Positions 1 through 7,134 of a stretch of 36,123 bases of DNA are shown here, in pieces. Positions within the stretch are counted from its first letter, which is position 1. Every line of letters begins with the position of its first letter. This DNA is from a virus. Under the pieces are notes generated by a model, which was given only the letters and a program-made list of their open reading frames with translations, ran no database searches and had not been told where the DNA came from. The translations under genes were made by a program, and so were the position numbers. The DNA lies in the IMG/VR virus record IMGVR_UViG_3300010375_000267, positions 1 through 36,123 of that record. One strand, written 5' to 3'.

Positions 1-85
1 CGCGCACCGCCTCCGCCGCGTGCCAGGTTGGCGCGGCGCCGGCCAGCGTGTTGCGCAGGTATTCCCGTGCCTCTTCCTTCGTCAT
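1..85 (-). CDS. Small protein, cut by the window's left edge
   Basis: Only the first 28 codons are present, starting at ATG 85 (MTKEEAREYLRNTL...). A GAGAGGG ribosome binding site lies just upstream, and the start overlaps the stop of the gene at 82-375. The visible part looks helical and charged. I recognise no family. If the window ends are joined in a circle, the frame runs 16 more codons to a TAA at 36074-36076, giving a 44-residue protein. Confidence 0.6.
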   Translation of the reverse strand, partial: MTKEEAREYLRNTLAGAAPTWHAAEAVR

Positions 86-375
86 TTGCCCTCTCCTGTA
101 CGCTCGCGCTGGATGGCGTCCCGTATAACCTTGCAGGCGCGGAAGTAGCCCCACTCCACGTCGTCTTTCTGATCGCGGTTCAGGGACATGCCCGTCTCCG
201 CTAGTTGTTCGCCGACCTTGAGGCCCTCGGCACGGCCAGCGGTGAAGCACCGGGCTCCGAACTGCGCCAGGTGACGCGCCAGCTGGTTCTGTTCCTGGTC
301 CCTGTCGCTCTCATGCAGGTCCATCATCTCGGCCATGTAGGCCACGGCGGCGAGGCCGATGTCTTCGCGCTTCAC
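82..375 (-). CDS. Hypothetical 97-aa early protein
   Basis: GTG start at 375, overlapping the stop of the upstream gene by four bases (GTGA), and an ATGA overlap with the next gene, so translation is probably coupled on both sides. The protein is mostly helical and rich in Glu, Asp, Arg and Gln (for example MMDLHESDRDQEQNQ), with no membrane segment or Cys cluster. No family recognised. It lies in the operon that starts at 7052, so it is probably an early, non-structural phage protein. Confidence 0.7.
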   Translation of the reverse strand: MKREDIGLAAVAYMAEMMDLHESDRDQEQNQLARHLAQFGARCFTAGRAEGLKVGEQLAETGMSLNRDQKDDVEWGYFRACKVIRDAIQRERTGEGK

Positions 376-668
376 CGCGAGCCTCCCGCTGGAGGCTCAC
401 TCGCGACCCTGCCGGTGCCGCCGTAATTGTTTCGAGCCTCCTGTTCGGCGTGAACCACCGCCGCGAGCTTGTGAGCCCCGCGAACGCCCGACGAACGGAT
501 GACCGCCTCGGCGCGTTCCAGGCCAGCAAGGTAGGCCGACTGGATGCATGTTGCGAACGTCTCGCGCGGCGACACCTCGGGGCAGGAGAGCCCGGCCCCC
601 ATGCGGCGCCACTCGTCTACGATCAAGCACTGCACCGCGGCCGGCAACTGCCACTCGGGCAACAGCAT
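372..668 (-). CDS. Hypothetical 98-aa early protein
   Basis: ATG start at 668 (MLLPEWQLPAAVQCL). The open frame extends further upstream, but that part overlaps the gene ending at 679 and has the Arg/Pro/Ser-rich look of non-coding frame, so the start at 668 is preferred. The fold is predicted helical, with three scattered Cys. The C-terminal tail is Gly/Pro-rich and probably disordered. No family recognised. Confidence 0.68.
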   Translation of the reverse strand: MLLPEWQLPAAVQCLIVDEWRRMGAGLSCPEVSPRETFATCIQSAYLAGLERAEAVIRSSGVRGAHKLAAVVHAEQEARNNYGGTGRVASEPPAGGSR

Positions 669-678
669 AGGCGTGCGC

Positions 679-975
679 TTACCCACGGGTGTCACCGTCC
701 AACGCTCGGTCGATGCTGTTGGCCCAGTCGATGAGCCGCGCGCCCTCGGTGCGCAGCCGCTTCGCGAACTCGATGGCCGCCTTTCTCCCGGCAGCATCGT
801 GACCCTCGGCCGTGCCCTCGGCGCGCCCCACGATCCAGCCGCCCGTCCGTGGCTGCGGCGGGTCCTCCCATCGCACGGCGACGCTCGCGGGGGAGCCGTC
901 GTTGTGGAACACGCGGTCACGACCGCAAAGCTCCAGCGCGCGCTCCACGCCCTTGGACAGCTTCGGGAAGCTCAC
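679..975 (-). CDS. Hypothetical 98-aa early protein
   Basis: GTG start at 975 overlaps the stop of the upstream Cys-rich gene (GTGA). The N-terminal half has a beta-type pattern (FHNDGSPASVAVRWEDP, GGWIVGRAEG) and the C-terminal half is helical (KAAIEFAKRLRTEGARLIDW), a layout common in small phage proteins. No catalytic motif is visible and no family is recognised. The stop is 10 bases from the next start, one of the few small gaps in this operon. Confidence 0.7.
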   Translation of the reverse strand: MSFPKLSKGVERALELCGRDRVFHNDGSPASVAVRWEDPPQPRTGGWIVGRAEGTAEGHDAAGRKAAIEFAKRLRTEGARLIDWANSIDRALDGDTRG

Positions 976-1115
976 GCCCCACCGTCCTGTGGGGTCTCGG
1001 TGGTGGGCGCGTCACCCTCGAACGCGATGCAGTCGCACTCGGAGCACGCCGTAGACGCCGGGTACTCGTCGTCGTGGCCGTGCTCTTCCTCGGCGTGTCC
1101 ACACGTGCAGGTCAT
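972..1115 (-). CDS. Small Cys/His-rich protein, 47 aa
   Basis: ATG at 1115 overlaps the stop of the zinc-ribbon gene (ATGA), and its own TGA overlaps the next GTG. The peptide begins MTCTCGHAEEEHGHDDEYP and has a second cluster CSECDC, so five Cys and three His are spaced like metal ligands. It is very acidic. A zinc-binding or host-interaction role is an inference from composition. Overlaps at both ends support it being a real gene despite its size. Confidence 0.62.
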   Translation of the reverse strand: MTCTCGHAEEEHGHDDEYPASTACSECDCIAFEGDAPTTETPQDGGA

Positions 1116-2236
1116 CGCCCACCTCCAGGCGGCGTCTCGGTGGTAGAGGAGAGGCGGGAGATGGCGTCCATGGCCTCGTCGAGCGCGCGCCTCACGGTGT
1201 CGTAGCTGTGCTCGTAACGCTCTCGAATGCGAGCGACGATGGACACGGCCTTCGCGACCACGTCGAGCCGTGCCCGGGAGGCGACAGCGTCACGGTCGGC
1301 GAGGCCGCGGTTGTAGACACGCTGGAGCACCGCCGAGGCATCAGCGCGGCCAATCTCATCGACCGCCACGAGCAGCACGTCGTCGAACAGTCGGTCCACC
1401 TCGACCCTCGCGTCGAACGGCGCCCCACCTCCAGGAAGAGGTCCCGCGCTCTCCGGGACAAGCTCGGCGCTGGCGCGAAACTCGGTGTACGTGCCGCAAA
1501 GCTCGCACGGCAACGCATCCAATCGGCGCACGCGCATCCCGCCGTGCCTCGAGCACAAGACGCGCAGCGCAGGGGCGGCAGGCCCCGCGCTCTCCGGGGG
1601 CGTCGAGGTAGGCGCTGCGCTCGCGCTGCGTGGGACGAGGTTCTTGGCAAAGTCGCGCTTCGCCGTCGGCTCGCCGCACCCGATGCACGTTGCCCACCCG
1701 ATGGCCAGCGACGACGTCAGGCTGACGGGCGAGCACGCGGCGCACAGCGCGACCCTCCGCGCGTCGCCTCGCAGCTCAGCCCCAGGAAGGGGCGGGGCGG
1801 CCTCTGCGTGCTTGTAGCCGTGCGGGTCGCTCAACCACGTGCGGCCCTCGACCTCTCGCTGGGCGCACACGGCCGGGCCGCCGTCTGTGGTCTTCGAACA
1901 CAGGAGCCCCGGAGCCGTGCCGCACTTTGGACACCGGACCATGAGCACGGCCGCCAGCGGCGTCATCTTCCGGGCGCAAGGAGGGGCCTCGCCCTGGGGC
2001 TCGCTCTGGGGCAAATGGCGGTCGGCTGCTTCGCGCAGGTTGAGCACCTTCGCCAACTCGACCTCGGCGATGGGCGACAGGATGCCGTCGAAGTCACCGG
2101 GGCGCGTCGTCCACTGAGCCTGTCCTCTGACGTCCCGCACGCGCCACTGCACGAGCTTGATTCCTCGCTCGACGGCGTGCGCGCGAAGCTCCTGCCGAGC
2201 CCAAGCCTGGAGCAACCATCCCTCCTCGCGTCTCAT
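1112..2236 (-). CDS. Multi-zinc-ribbon protein, 374 aa
   Basis: ATG start at 2236 overlaps the upstream stop (ATGA). Residues 1-90 are helical (MRREEGWLLQAWARQELRA). From about residue 91 follow three Cys-pair clusters: VRCPKCGTAPGLLC, then ALCAACS with ATCIGCGEPTAKRDF, then VLCSRHGG with LPCELCGTY. The final ~110 residues are helical (DVVAKAVSIVARIRERYEHSYDTV cut here to the motif RIRERYEHSYDTV). The CPKCG...PGLLC pattern is a zinc finger often met in phage and actinobacterial small proteins. An internal ATG at 1966 (MTPLAAVL) would begin exactly before the first zinc ribbon, so a shorter product of 284 residues is possible. Function unknown; nucleic-acid binding is the likeliest role. Confidence 0.65.
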   Translation of the reverse strand: MRREEGWLLQAWARQELRAHAVERGIKLVQWRVRDVRGQAQWTTRPGDFDGILSPIAEVELAKVLNLREAADRHLPQSEPQGEAPPCARKMTPLAAVLMVRCPKCGTAPGLLCSKTTDGGPAVCAQREVEGRTWLSDPHGYKHAEAAPPLPGAELRGDARRVALCAACSPVSLTSSLAIGWATCIGCGEPTAKRDFAKNLVPRSASAAPTSTPPESAGPAAPALRVLCSRHGGMRVRRLDALPCELCGTYTEFRASAELVPESAGPLPGGGAPFDARVEVDRLFDDVLLVAVDEIGRADASAVLQRVYNRGLADRDAVASRARLDVVAKAVSIVARIRERYEHSYDTVRRALDEAMDAISRLSSTTETPPGGGR

Positions 2237-3492
2237 GGCGCCTCCGTTCGACAGTGGGTGTTGTGGTTGTGGTCGTGGAAGAAGGCGACTCGCGTGGACG
2301 ACGCGCGCGTCTTGTCGTGGATGGTCGTGAGGTGGCCCGGCCTGTGGCAGAACGGGCAGTCCATCGCGAATGTCCCTGGCTCGCCCCTTGGCTGGGGCTC
2401 GCTCGGGGGTGCTGCATGCTTGTCGCAGAAGTGCGACGGCCAGGTGCCGCCGTGGTTGTTCGGCTTGCTGCACACCCACCCGCAGCGGTCGCACGGTTCG
2501 TTGCACCGCTCGGCCCGCGGCTCTCCCTTCGGCGTCACGGGGCCGGGCTGCGCGTCGCCTCGGTGCTTGATCTCGGGGCCGCAGTTGAACTTGCAGTCGG
2601 CGCGATGTATGTACGGGCAAAAGCCGTGACAACGAATCCACTCGCGATACGCACCGGGGTCTCCGATGCGCCACTTGTGCGACGACACATGGCCCGGTTC
2701 CTTGGTGCATCGCAGATCACCCGAGAGTCCACCAATCGTCGCACCGCACATCGGCGGCTCGGGCGGCGTCACGGGGTCGCGTCGGTCACCGCTCGCGCGC
2801 AGGCCAATGAGTTCGCGTGCCGCCTCGCTTCCGTGCTCGCCCCCCTCGGGCTGCAAGCCGAGGTTGTGCAGCAGCCCCGAGGCCCAATCCTGCCAGGCCA
2901 CGCACGACTTGCGCCACGTCTCGCTCACCTCCTGCCAGTCGATGGGCGGCGTCACGGGTGCTGCGGCAACAGGTTCCACGGCCGAAGAGGTGCCGTCGGG
3001 GCGAACGAGGGCGGCGGGGGTGGCGGTCAGCCAAGCTCGGGCGCGGTCCATCCACTCCTGGTCGTCGGCCTCCGTGAGATTCACGCTACGCAGTAGCCGC
3101 TCGGCGTCTCGAAGGCGGGTCCGCAGGGCGTCGCTGCAACGGCGCGTCTCGCGGCAATGCTCCATCCATGTGTCAACCGCGCGCCTGGCGTTCTCCGCCG
3201 CCTTGTCAGCGGCGTCCCGCTCCGCCGTGAGCCGCTCCACCTCAGCACGTGCGGCCTCGGTGGCGCGCTCGGCGTCTCGGAGACGGGTCCGCAGCCTCGC
3301 CGCCAAGGTCCACCCGTCGGTCGCGTGCTTCGTGAGTCGCTCCATCTCGGCCCGTGCGGCCTCGGCCTCGGAGACGTAGGCCATGATGGCGCCGGTGAGG
3401 CGGTCGAATAGCCGCCCCTCGCTATCCTTCATTCGCGGCACGCCGTCGAGCAGGCGGCGGGCGATTTCGCGTGCTCGGTCTTCGAGGGTCAC
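2233..3492 (-). CDS. Coiled-coil protein with Cys/His-rich C-terminus, 419 aa
   Basis: GTG start at 3492 overlaps the upstream stop (GTGA); the longer frame upstream is Arg/Gly-rich and rejected. Residues ~30-140 form a long coiled coil (AEAARAEMERLTKH, AARAEVERLTAERDA). The C-terminal half has repeated metal-ligand-like clusters: MCGATIGG...CTKEPGHVSSH, CHGFCPYIHRADCKFNCG, CNEPCDRCGWVC, CDKH, and MDCPFCHRPGH. The CGA...C..PGH..SH pattern is a known small zinc-binding motif of phage and actinobacterial proteins. The phrase PVTPPEPP / PVTPKGEP recurs between clusters, suggesting modular repeats. No specific function recognised. Confidence 0.68.
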   Translation of the reverse strand: MTLEDRAREIARRLLDGVPRMKDSEGRLFDRLTGAIMAYVSEAEAARAEMERLTKHATDGWTLAARLRTRLRDAERATEAARAEVERLTAERDAADKAAENARRAVDTWMEHCRETRRCSDALRTRLRDAERLLRSVNLTEADDQEWMDRARAWLTATPAALVRPDGTSSAVEPVAAAPVTPPIDWQEVSETWRKSCVAWQDWASGLLHNLGLQPEGGEHGSEAARELIGLRASGDRRDPVTPPEPPMCGATIGGLSGDLRCTKEPGHVSSHKWRIGDPGAYREWIRCHGFCPYIHRADCKFNCGPEIKHRGDAQPGPVTPKGEPRAERCNEPCDRCGWVCSKPNNHGGTWPSHFCDKHAAPPSEPQPRGEPGTFAMDCPFCHRPGHLTTIHDKTRASSTRVAFFHDHNHNTHCRTEAP

Positions 3493-3677
3493 AGCACGTC
3501 CTCCAGGGACGCGAGGGCTTCCTTCGTGGCTTCGAGCGCGGTCATGAGACGCCCCTGCGCGATGCACACCACGGCGTCGATGCTGGCGTCGATGGGCTGC
3601 GACGAGAGCGCCGTTTCAAGCTCGCGAATCGCGGCCCGGACGTTGTTCAGGGTCTTTTCGGTCGGCGTCGTGCTCAT
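3489..3677 (-). CDS. Small helical protein, 62 aa
   Basis: ATG start at 3677 (MSTTPTEKTLNNVRAAIREL) overlaps the stop of the upstream coiled-coil gene (ATGA); its stop overlaps the next GTG. Predicted as two or three amphipathic helices with no motif. Its start resembles that of the neighbour at 4821-5009 (MPPTEKT), which may be chance. Function unknown. Confidence 0.65.
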   Translation of the reverse strand: MSTTPTEKTLNNVRAAIRELETALSSQPIDASIDAVVCIAQGRLMTALEATKEALASLEDVL

Positions 3678-4579
3678 GGGGTCGGCTCCAGTGCCTTCTC
3701 GGCGGCTCGAATTGGACAGTCGCGCTCGTGAACCTCGGTCCCTGCCGGCGTGTCTTCGTGGTGCGCCATCTGGCACCAGAGACAGAACTTGAAGCCCTTG
3801 TCGTCGGCGTCCGCCCACGCGCCATCGACGATGTCCCTCAGCATCCCCCGCAGCTCACCAGCGGAGGCGCGAGAGGCGTCGAGGGCTTCGAGCAAGGCGC
3901 TGCCCTCCGAGTGCATCAGGTCGAGCCCACGGACGAGGCGAGCGCGGCAGACGGCTACCGCCTTCGTGTCCCCCGCCGCCGCCTCCTCAAGTCGTCTCCT
4001 CAGGGCGGAGAGGTCGCGTTCGGCACGTTCGGCGCGGGCCAGGGCGGTGGTGAGCCCACTCTGCTTGTCCTCGAATGCGCGCAGGGCGGCGAGCAATCTC
4101 GGCAACGCCACCTCGTCACTGTCCATCTCGCGCAGGCGCTTCCCCTCGACGACGGCCATCATCTCGGCCACGCCCAAGCCGCCACGGCTCGCCAGCTTCT
4201 CCAGGTCTTGATCGTGGTTCCGCTTCGCGTTCCCCTCGAAGGGCGCCAGGAACGCCCACGGCACGCGCGTCGGTGCGCCGGGCGGCGCCTGCAACACGGG
4301 GAACGTGCGCGCCCGCAGCCGTCCCAGCTCCTCCCGTACCGCAGAGAGGTCCCGTACGGCGGCGTCGCGCTCGGCTACGGTGACTTCCAGGGCCCGCCGT
4401 AGGGCGTCCCTCTCCCGCTGGACAGCCTCCAGGGCGCGCTCGTGCTCCGTGGCGAGACTGAGGAGGCGCTCGCGAATCGTGTCGCGGCTCTTGTTGTCGA
4501 AGAGGTAGATGTCCTTCAGCAACTCGTCGCGGACGCGCCTCGCCCGTTCTTCGGAGGGGGTCTGGGCTGGGGAGGTCAT
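3674..4579 (-). CDS. Coiled-coil protein with C-terminal Cys/His motif, 301 aa
   Basis: ATG at 4579 overlaps the upstream stop (ATGA). Residues ~40-100 are a heptad-like coiled coil (EHERALEAVQRERDALRRAL), and a second lies at ~190-215 (RAERAERDLSALRRRLEEA). The C-terminal ~40 residues carry FCLWCQMAHHEDTP...VHERDCP, a Cys2-His-Cys arrangement that could bind zinc. The general layout, coil then Cys/His tail, matches the larger neighbour at 2233-3492, and the two may be related by descent or by partnership. Function unknown. Confidence 0.68.
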   Translation of the reverse strand: MTSPAQTPSEERARRVRDELLKDIYLFDNKSRDTIRERLLSLATEHERALEAVQRERDALRRALEVTVAERDAAVRDLSAVREELGRLRARTFPVLQAPPGAPTRVPWAFLAPFEGNAKRNHDQDLEKLASRGGLGVAEMMAVVEGKRLREMDSDEVALPRLLAALRAFEDKQSGLTTALARAERAERDLSALRRRLEEAAAGDTKAVAVCRARLVRGLDLMHSEGSALLEALDASRASAGELRGMLRDIVDGAWADADDKGFKFCLWCQMAHHEDTPAGTEVHERDCPIRAAEKALEPTP

Positions 4580-4824
4580 GGGCAGCCTCCCGGGTGGCGC
4601 TGTGCACAGGCGCCGCAGAGCGGGTGCAGTTCGACGACTGACACCGACGCACTCTTTGCGCATCGGCCAGATGTCGCTGCCACCGCAGGCAGGCTGCGCG
4701 CCACGCGGTCGCACTGGTCGAAAGATCCGAACGTGACAGGGAATTCGTCCGGCTCGCCCTCCTCGTACTCGATGGTCACCAGCGCCGCGTGCGTGGCCTC
4801 GTTCGGAATCACGTATGCGCTCAC
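4576..4824 (-). CDS. Hypothetical 82-aa protein
   Basis: GTG start at 4824 (VSAYVIPNEATHAALVTIEYE) overlaps the upstream stop (GTGA). The first half is beta-rich and acidic; the end carries LHPLCGACAQRHPGGC, a CxxC plus His and Cys that may hold a metal. No family recognised. Overlaps on both sides place it firmly in the leftward operon. Confidence 0.66.
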   Translation of the reverse strand: MSAYVIPNEATHAALVTIEYEEGEPDEFPVTFGSFDQCDRVARSLPAVAATSGRCAKSASVSVVELHPLCGACAQRHPGGCP

Positions 4825-5009
4825 GACGACTCCTCCATGCAGCCAGGGCACGGGTCCCACTCGCGCGCGGTCACGGGGTCCCAGCGGTGCGTCCCAGGCG
4901 GCGTCACCGGCAGGCCGAAGTCATGGTCGCCGTGCTCGCGGCACAGCCCGCACGTCCCGCAGAGGGTCAGCGGCCGGTGCGGCTCGACAGTCTTCTCGGT
5001 GGGTGGCAT
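4821..5009 (-). CDS. Small Cys/His-rich protein, 62 aa
   Basis: ATG at 5009 (MPPTEKTVEPHRPL). Contains CGTCGLCREHGDH and, at the end, CPGCMEESS, so two CxxC pairs flanking several His. That is a probable zinc-binding fold. The start lies two bases from the stop of the exonuclease gene, so it is cotranscribed with the recombination pair. A regulatory or nucleic-acid-binding role is inferred only from composition. Confidence 0.66.
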   Translation of the reverse strand: MPPTEKTVEPHRPLTLCGTCGLCREHGDHDFGLPVTPPGTHRWDPVTAREWDPCPGCMEESS

Positions 5010-5011
5010 GG

Positions 5012-5755
5012 CTAGGCGGCCTCGGCGTCGCCGAAGTCGAGCGACACGTCGTTGTCGGGCACGTCGAGCTCGACCACGCTCTGCGCGTACGGCGGCCATT
5101 CGTTCGACTGCTCGCACACCAGCAGCCGCTCGAGCCAGCCGCGGTAAGTGCGCCGCCCTTGGTCCAGCGCCCGGTCGGTCAGGCGCAGGACCGTGACGGC
5201 GAACGGCGCCGCGGGCTCGACGGCAACGATGTACGCCGAGTCGGGCGTGCCGAGTCCCGCCGCCATGACGCCGTCCATGTACCAGGGCAGCTGCGCGAAC
5301 CAGCCCATGCGCAGAGCCTGGTACATGACCTTGAACGGGTCGGAACTGGCCGTGATCTTCAACTCGGTCACCCACGAGGCGCCAAGCACGTCGATCCGGC
5401 CGGCGCAGGCCCTCGTGCCGAACTTCCACGACGCCTCGTACTCGCGGGCGCCGTCGAGCACCTTGCAGGCCAGCGGGTTGCGCTTCACCGACTCGGCGAT
5501 GGCGTGGGCCTTCCCAAACTCGGTCGCCGTGAGGATGAGCGCGCCGGGGTTGTCGGCCACGAACGCGTCGTAGTCCTTGCCGCGACGGGGACGACCCTCC
5601 TCCCAGGCGAGCACGGGAGAGCCGCCGAGCAGCAGCGAGTGAACGGCGCTGCCCCTCTCCATCGCCGTGGTTTCCTCGACGGTCGCCGATGCGTAGTGCG
5701 CCGGGCTGCGCGCGATGAGCTTGAGCCGCGAGAACCGAACCGGGTCGAGGCCCAT
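5012..5755 (-). CDS. RecE/exonuclease VIII-like PD-(D/E)XK nuclease
   Basis: This 247-residue protein matches the phage exonuclease VIII/RecE C-terminal nuclease type. The family degrades one strand of double-stranded DNA ends so that single-strand annealing recombination can follow. Visible motifs are MERGSAVHSLLL (~32-43), EYEASW (Glu 106), GRIDVLGASW (Asp 122), TELK (Glu 131, Lys 133) and YQALRMGWFAQLPWY with its conserved Gln and Tyr. Together these are the expected PD-(D/E)XK core. Length fits the minimal phage nuclease without RecE's long N-terminus. Start ATG 5755 overlaps the stop of the adjacent partner gene (TGATG). A RecT- or Erf-type annealing protein was not found nearby. Confidence 0.85.
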   Translation of the reverse strand: MGLDPVRFSRLKLIARSPAHYASATVEETTAMERGSAVHSLLLGGSPVLAWEEGRPRRGKDYDAFVADNPGALILTATEFGKAHAIAESVKRNPLACKVLDGAREYEASWKFGTRACAGRIDVLGASWVTELKITASSDPFKVMYQALRMGWFAQLPWYMDGVMAAGLGTPDSAYIVAVEPAAPFAVTVLRLTDRALDQGRRTYRGWLERLLVCEQSNEWPPYAQSVVELDVPDNDVSLDFGDAEAA

Positions 5756-6183
5756 CAGACCACCGCCTCGTGATCGTCGTCGCTACCGGGCTCGCGCTCG
5801 ACGGGCTGCTTCGCCTCGTCGATCTTGCCCTCGGGCGCCTTGTCGCTCGGGATCTTCGGGCGGATGCGGATGCACTCCTCCGTCTTGCCGAACGCCTCGC
5901 ACGTCGTCGGGAACAGCGTGATGCGCTTGCCGAGCCAGTCCTCCGTCCGGAACCCGTACATGCCGGCTATGGTCTTGACGTTCGTGATGTTCAGGGCGAG
6001 GGGCTTCTCCTTGCCCTTGAAGAAGACCAGCGGCTTCTTGGTCTTCGTCTCCTTCCCGGTGGCCTTGTCGCGACCCGGAACGGCGCCCTGGGCGACGCGC
6101 TCGATCGTGACAGTGCAGTCCTTCCCGTCGAGGTGGAAAGCGTACAGATAGTCCTTTTGAAACATGGTCCGCACGTCAGGCAT
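5755..6183 (-). CDS. Conserved phage protein, recombination partner of the exonuclease
   Basis: 142 residues, ATG at 6183 with an AAGGAG site 7 bases upstream. The core has alternating beta strands with VFFKGKEKPLALNITNVKTI, MYGFRTEDWLGKRITLFP and CIRIRPKIP. I recall this layout from a conserved family frequently encoded beside phage RecE-type nucleases and probably OB-fold-like, and some members are suspected to bind single-stranded DNA. The last 30 residues are acidic (PGSDDDHEAVV), as in many single-strand binding proteins. A role with the exonuclease in end processing is inferred from position and fold type; it has not been shown. Confidence 0.72.
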   Translation of the reverse strand: MPDVRTMFQKDYLYAFHLDGKDCTVTIERVAQGAVPGRDKATGKETKTKKPLVFFKGKEKPLALNITNVKTIAGMYGFRTEDWLGKRITLFPTTCEAFGKTEECIRIRPKIPSDKAPEGKIDEAKQPVEREPGSDDDHEAVV

Positions 6184-6301
6184 GGTTCGTCTCCTTGGGC
6201 TTGAGCGACGCGGCCATGGCGCACGTCGCGTGAACTGGTTGGCCGCGCAACCACAGGCGGTCGCTCGGCGAGGTCGGGAACGGGCACAGGGCGCACTTCA
6301 T
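6176..6301 (-). CDS. Small Cys-containing protein, 41 aa
   Basis: ATG at 6301 overlaps the stop of the upstream gene (ATGA). The peptide begins MKCALCPFPTSPSDRLW and has HATC further on, a CxxC...HxxC set that could hold one zinc ion. Its 3' end carries the ribosome binding site of the next gene. Small size lowers certainty, but the overlaps and the neighbouring Cys-rich genes favour it. Confidence 0.58.
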   Translation of the reverse strand: MKCALCPFPTSPSDRLWLRGQPVHATCAMAASLKPKETNHA

Positions 6302-6480
6302 GACGCGCGGCCTCGGAACACGAGCCCGCAGCACACCGAGCACCGCGTCCCGTTGCCCGCCGGGCGGAAGCACGAGCACTCGGTCAGCAGCAGCTCGCGG
6401 TTGTGACGGCGGCACCGAATCTCGTCGGTCGCGGCGTAGATGAGCGCGACGGACACGGCGATGAGCAGCGCAGTGGTCAT
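6298..6480 (-). CDS. Small membrane-anchored Cys-rich protein, 60 aa
   Basis: ATG at 6480 (MTTALLIAVSVALIYAATDE) overlaps the upstream stop. Residues 2-18 form one membrane segment, followed by a Cys-rich tail (IRCRRHNRE, ECSCFRP, CSVCCG) with six Cys that probably faces the cytoplasm and binds metal. A longer frame upstream is Arg-rich and overlaps the neighbour, so it is rejected. An early small membrane protein could interact with host envelope functions; this is speculation. Confidence 0.62.
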   Translation of the reverse strand: MTTALLIAVSVALIYAATDEIRCRRHNRELLLTECSCFRPAGNGTRCSVCCGLVFRGRAS

Positions 6481-6683
6481 GCGGCACCTCGCGGAGCGGG
6501 CGCGATGGCCAGAACCTGAACGCCAGCCCCATCGACGACGCGCCAGGCGCACTCGCCGTCGGCGAGCTCGGCCTCCCGCATCGCCGCGAGCGCGTCAGAG
6601 AGCACGCGGTACGGGGCGAAGTGGCCGACGACCCACGAACCGTCCTCCTGCCACTGCACCCACCAGGGACCGCGCGAGATCAC
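6477..6683 (-). CDS. Hypothetical 68-aa protein
   Basis: GTG start at 6683 overlaps the upstream stop (GTGA), which fixes the start better than the longer frame that runs back to 6776. Beta strands at the N-terminus (RGPWWVQWQEDGSWVVGHF) are followed by a helix (VLSDALAAMREAELADG) and another strand (VQVLAIAPA). This looks like a small alpha/beta phage protein. No family recognised. Confidence 0.66.
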   Translation of the reverse strand: MISRGPWWVQWQEDGSWVVGHFAPYRVLSDALAAMREAELADGECAWRVVDGAGVQVLAIAPAPRGAA

Positions 6684-6913
6684 TTTGCACCTCGCAACAT
6701 GAATGCGAGGCCGCCCGCCAGGTTGCCCGCGATGGCCGTCGCCGTGTCCCGCGACACCGGGTGCCCGTCGGTCCACGAGTGCTGCATGATCCCGCTGCGC
6801 AGCCAGTCGCGCAGGGCCAGCGCAAGTTCGTGGTCCGTGCCGTGCTCATGCGCGCTGATGACCGCGTCCATCAGCGCCTCGGCGTGCAGAATTCGCGCTT
6901 CAACGGATCCCAT
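6680..6913 (-). CDS. Hypothetical 77-aa helical protein
   Basis: The ATG at 6913 (MGSVEARILHAEAL) is chosen over one at 6928 because GAGGAGG lies six bases upstream of it. It overlaps the previous gene by 14 bases. All-helical, with DTATAIAGNLAGGLAFMLRG at the C-terminus. No motif recognised. Second gene of the repressor-controlled early operon. Confidence 0.66.
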   Translation of the reverse strand: MGSVEARILHAEALMDAVISAHEHGTDHELALALRDWLRSGIMQHSWTDGHPVSRDTATAIAGNLAGGLAFMLRGAK

Positions 6914-7052
6914 CAGCGCCCTCCTCATCCTCGTGCCCCTCGCAGTGGATGCCGATGCGGCCGCCGCACACGTCGCAGGTCGGGTACTCCCGCTCCTGCT
7001 CGTTCTCCGCCTCGATGCACCGTTCCTCGGCCGTCCTGTAGTAGAGCGCCAT
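6900..7052 (-). CDS. First early gene: small zinc-finger-like protein, 50 aa
   Basis: ATG at 7052 (MALYYRTAEERC) with AAGGAGG seven bases upstream, the strongest ribosome binding site in this part. The C-terminal half reads CDVCGGRIGIHCEGHEDEEG, a CxxC-Cys-His set typical of a small zinc ribbon. The inverted repeat at 7067-7087 directly abuts the ribosome binding site, so repressor binding there should block this gene and the operon behind it. In phage maps, the first gene after such an operator is often a regulator or host take-over factor; which one is unknown. Confidence 0.68.
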   Translation of the reverse strand: MALYYRTAEERCIEAENEQEREYPTCDVCGGRIGIHCEGHEDEEGADGIR

Positions 7053-7066
7053 GTCGCTGCCTCCTT

Positions 7067-7087
7067 GTGAACACTCTAACTGTTCAC
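7067..7087. promoter_or_regulatory. Operator O1: GTGAACA/TGTTCAC inverted repeat
   Basis: Perfect 7-base arms (GTGAACA and TGTTCAC) separated by seven bases, 21 bases in all, in an unusually AT-rich gap between the repressor gene and the first early gene. On the minus strand it reads into the AAGGAGG site of the gene starting at 7052. TTGCGT followed 15 bases later by TTAGAG, which lies inside the operator spacer, is a weak promoter candidate for leftward transcription. Position and symmetry make it the probable target of the XRE-type repressor next door. Confidence 0.72.
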
Positions 7088-7108
7088 ACGCAGGACGCAA
7101 GAAGAAAA

Positions 7109-7118
7109 GTGAACACTT
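7109..7118. promoter_or_regulatory. Operator half-site O2
   Basis: A single GTGAACAC copy of the O1 arm, 22 bases from O1, without a matching second arm. It lies between the repressor stop and the first early gene. It may be a weak auxiliary repressor contact. Confidence 0.4.
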
Positions 7119-7134
7119 CGCACGAATCGCCTAA

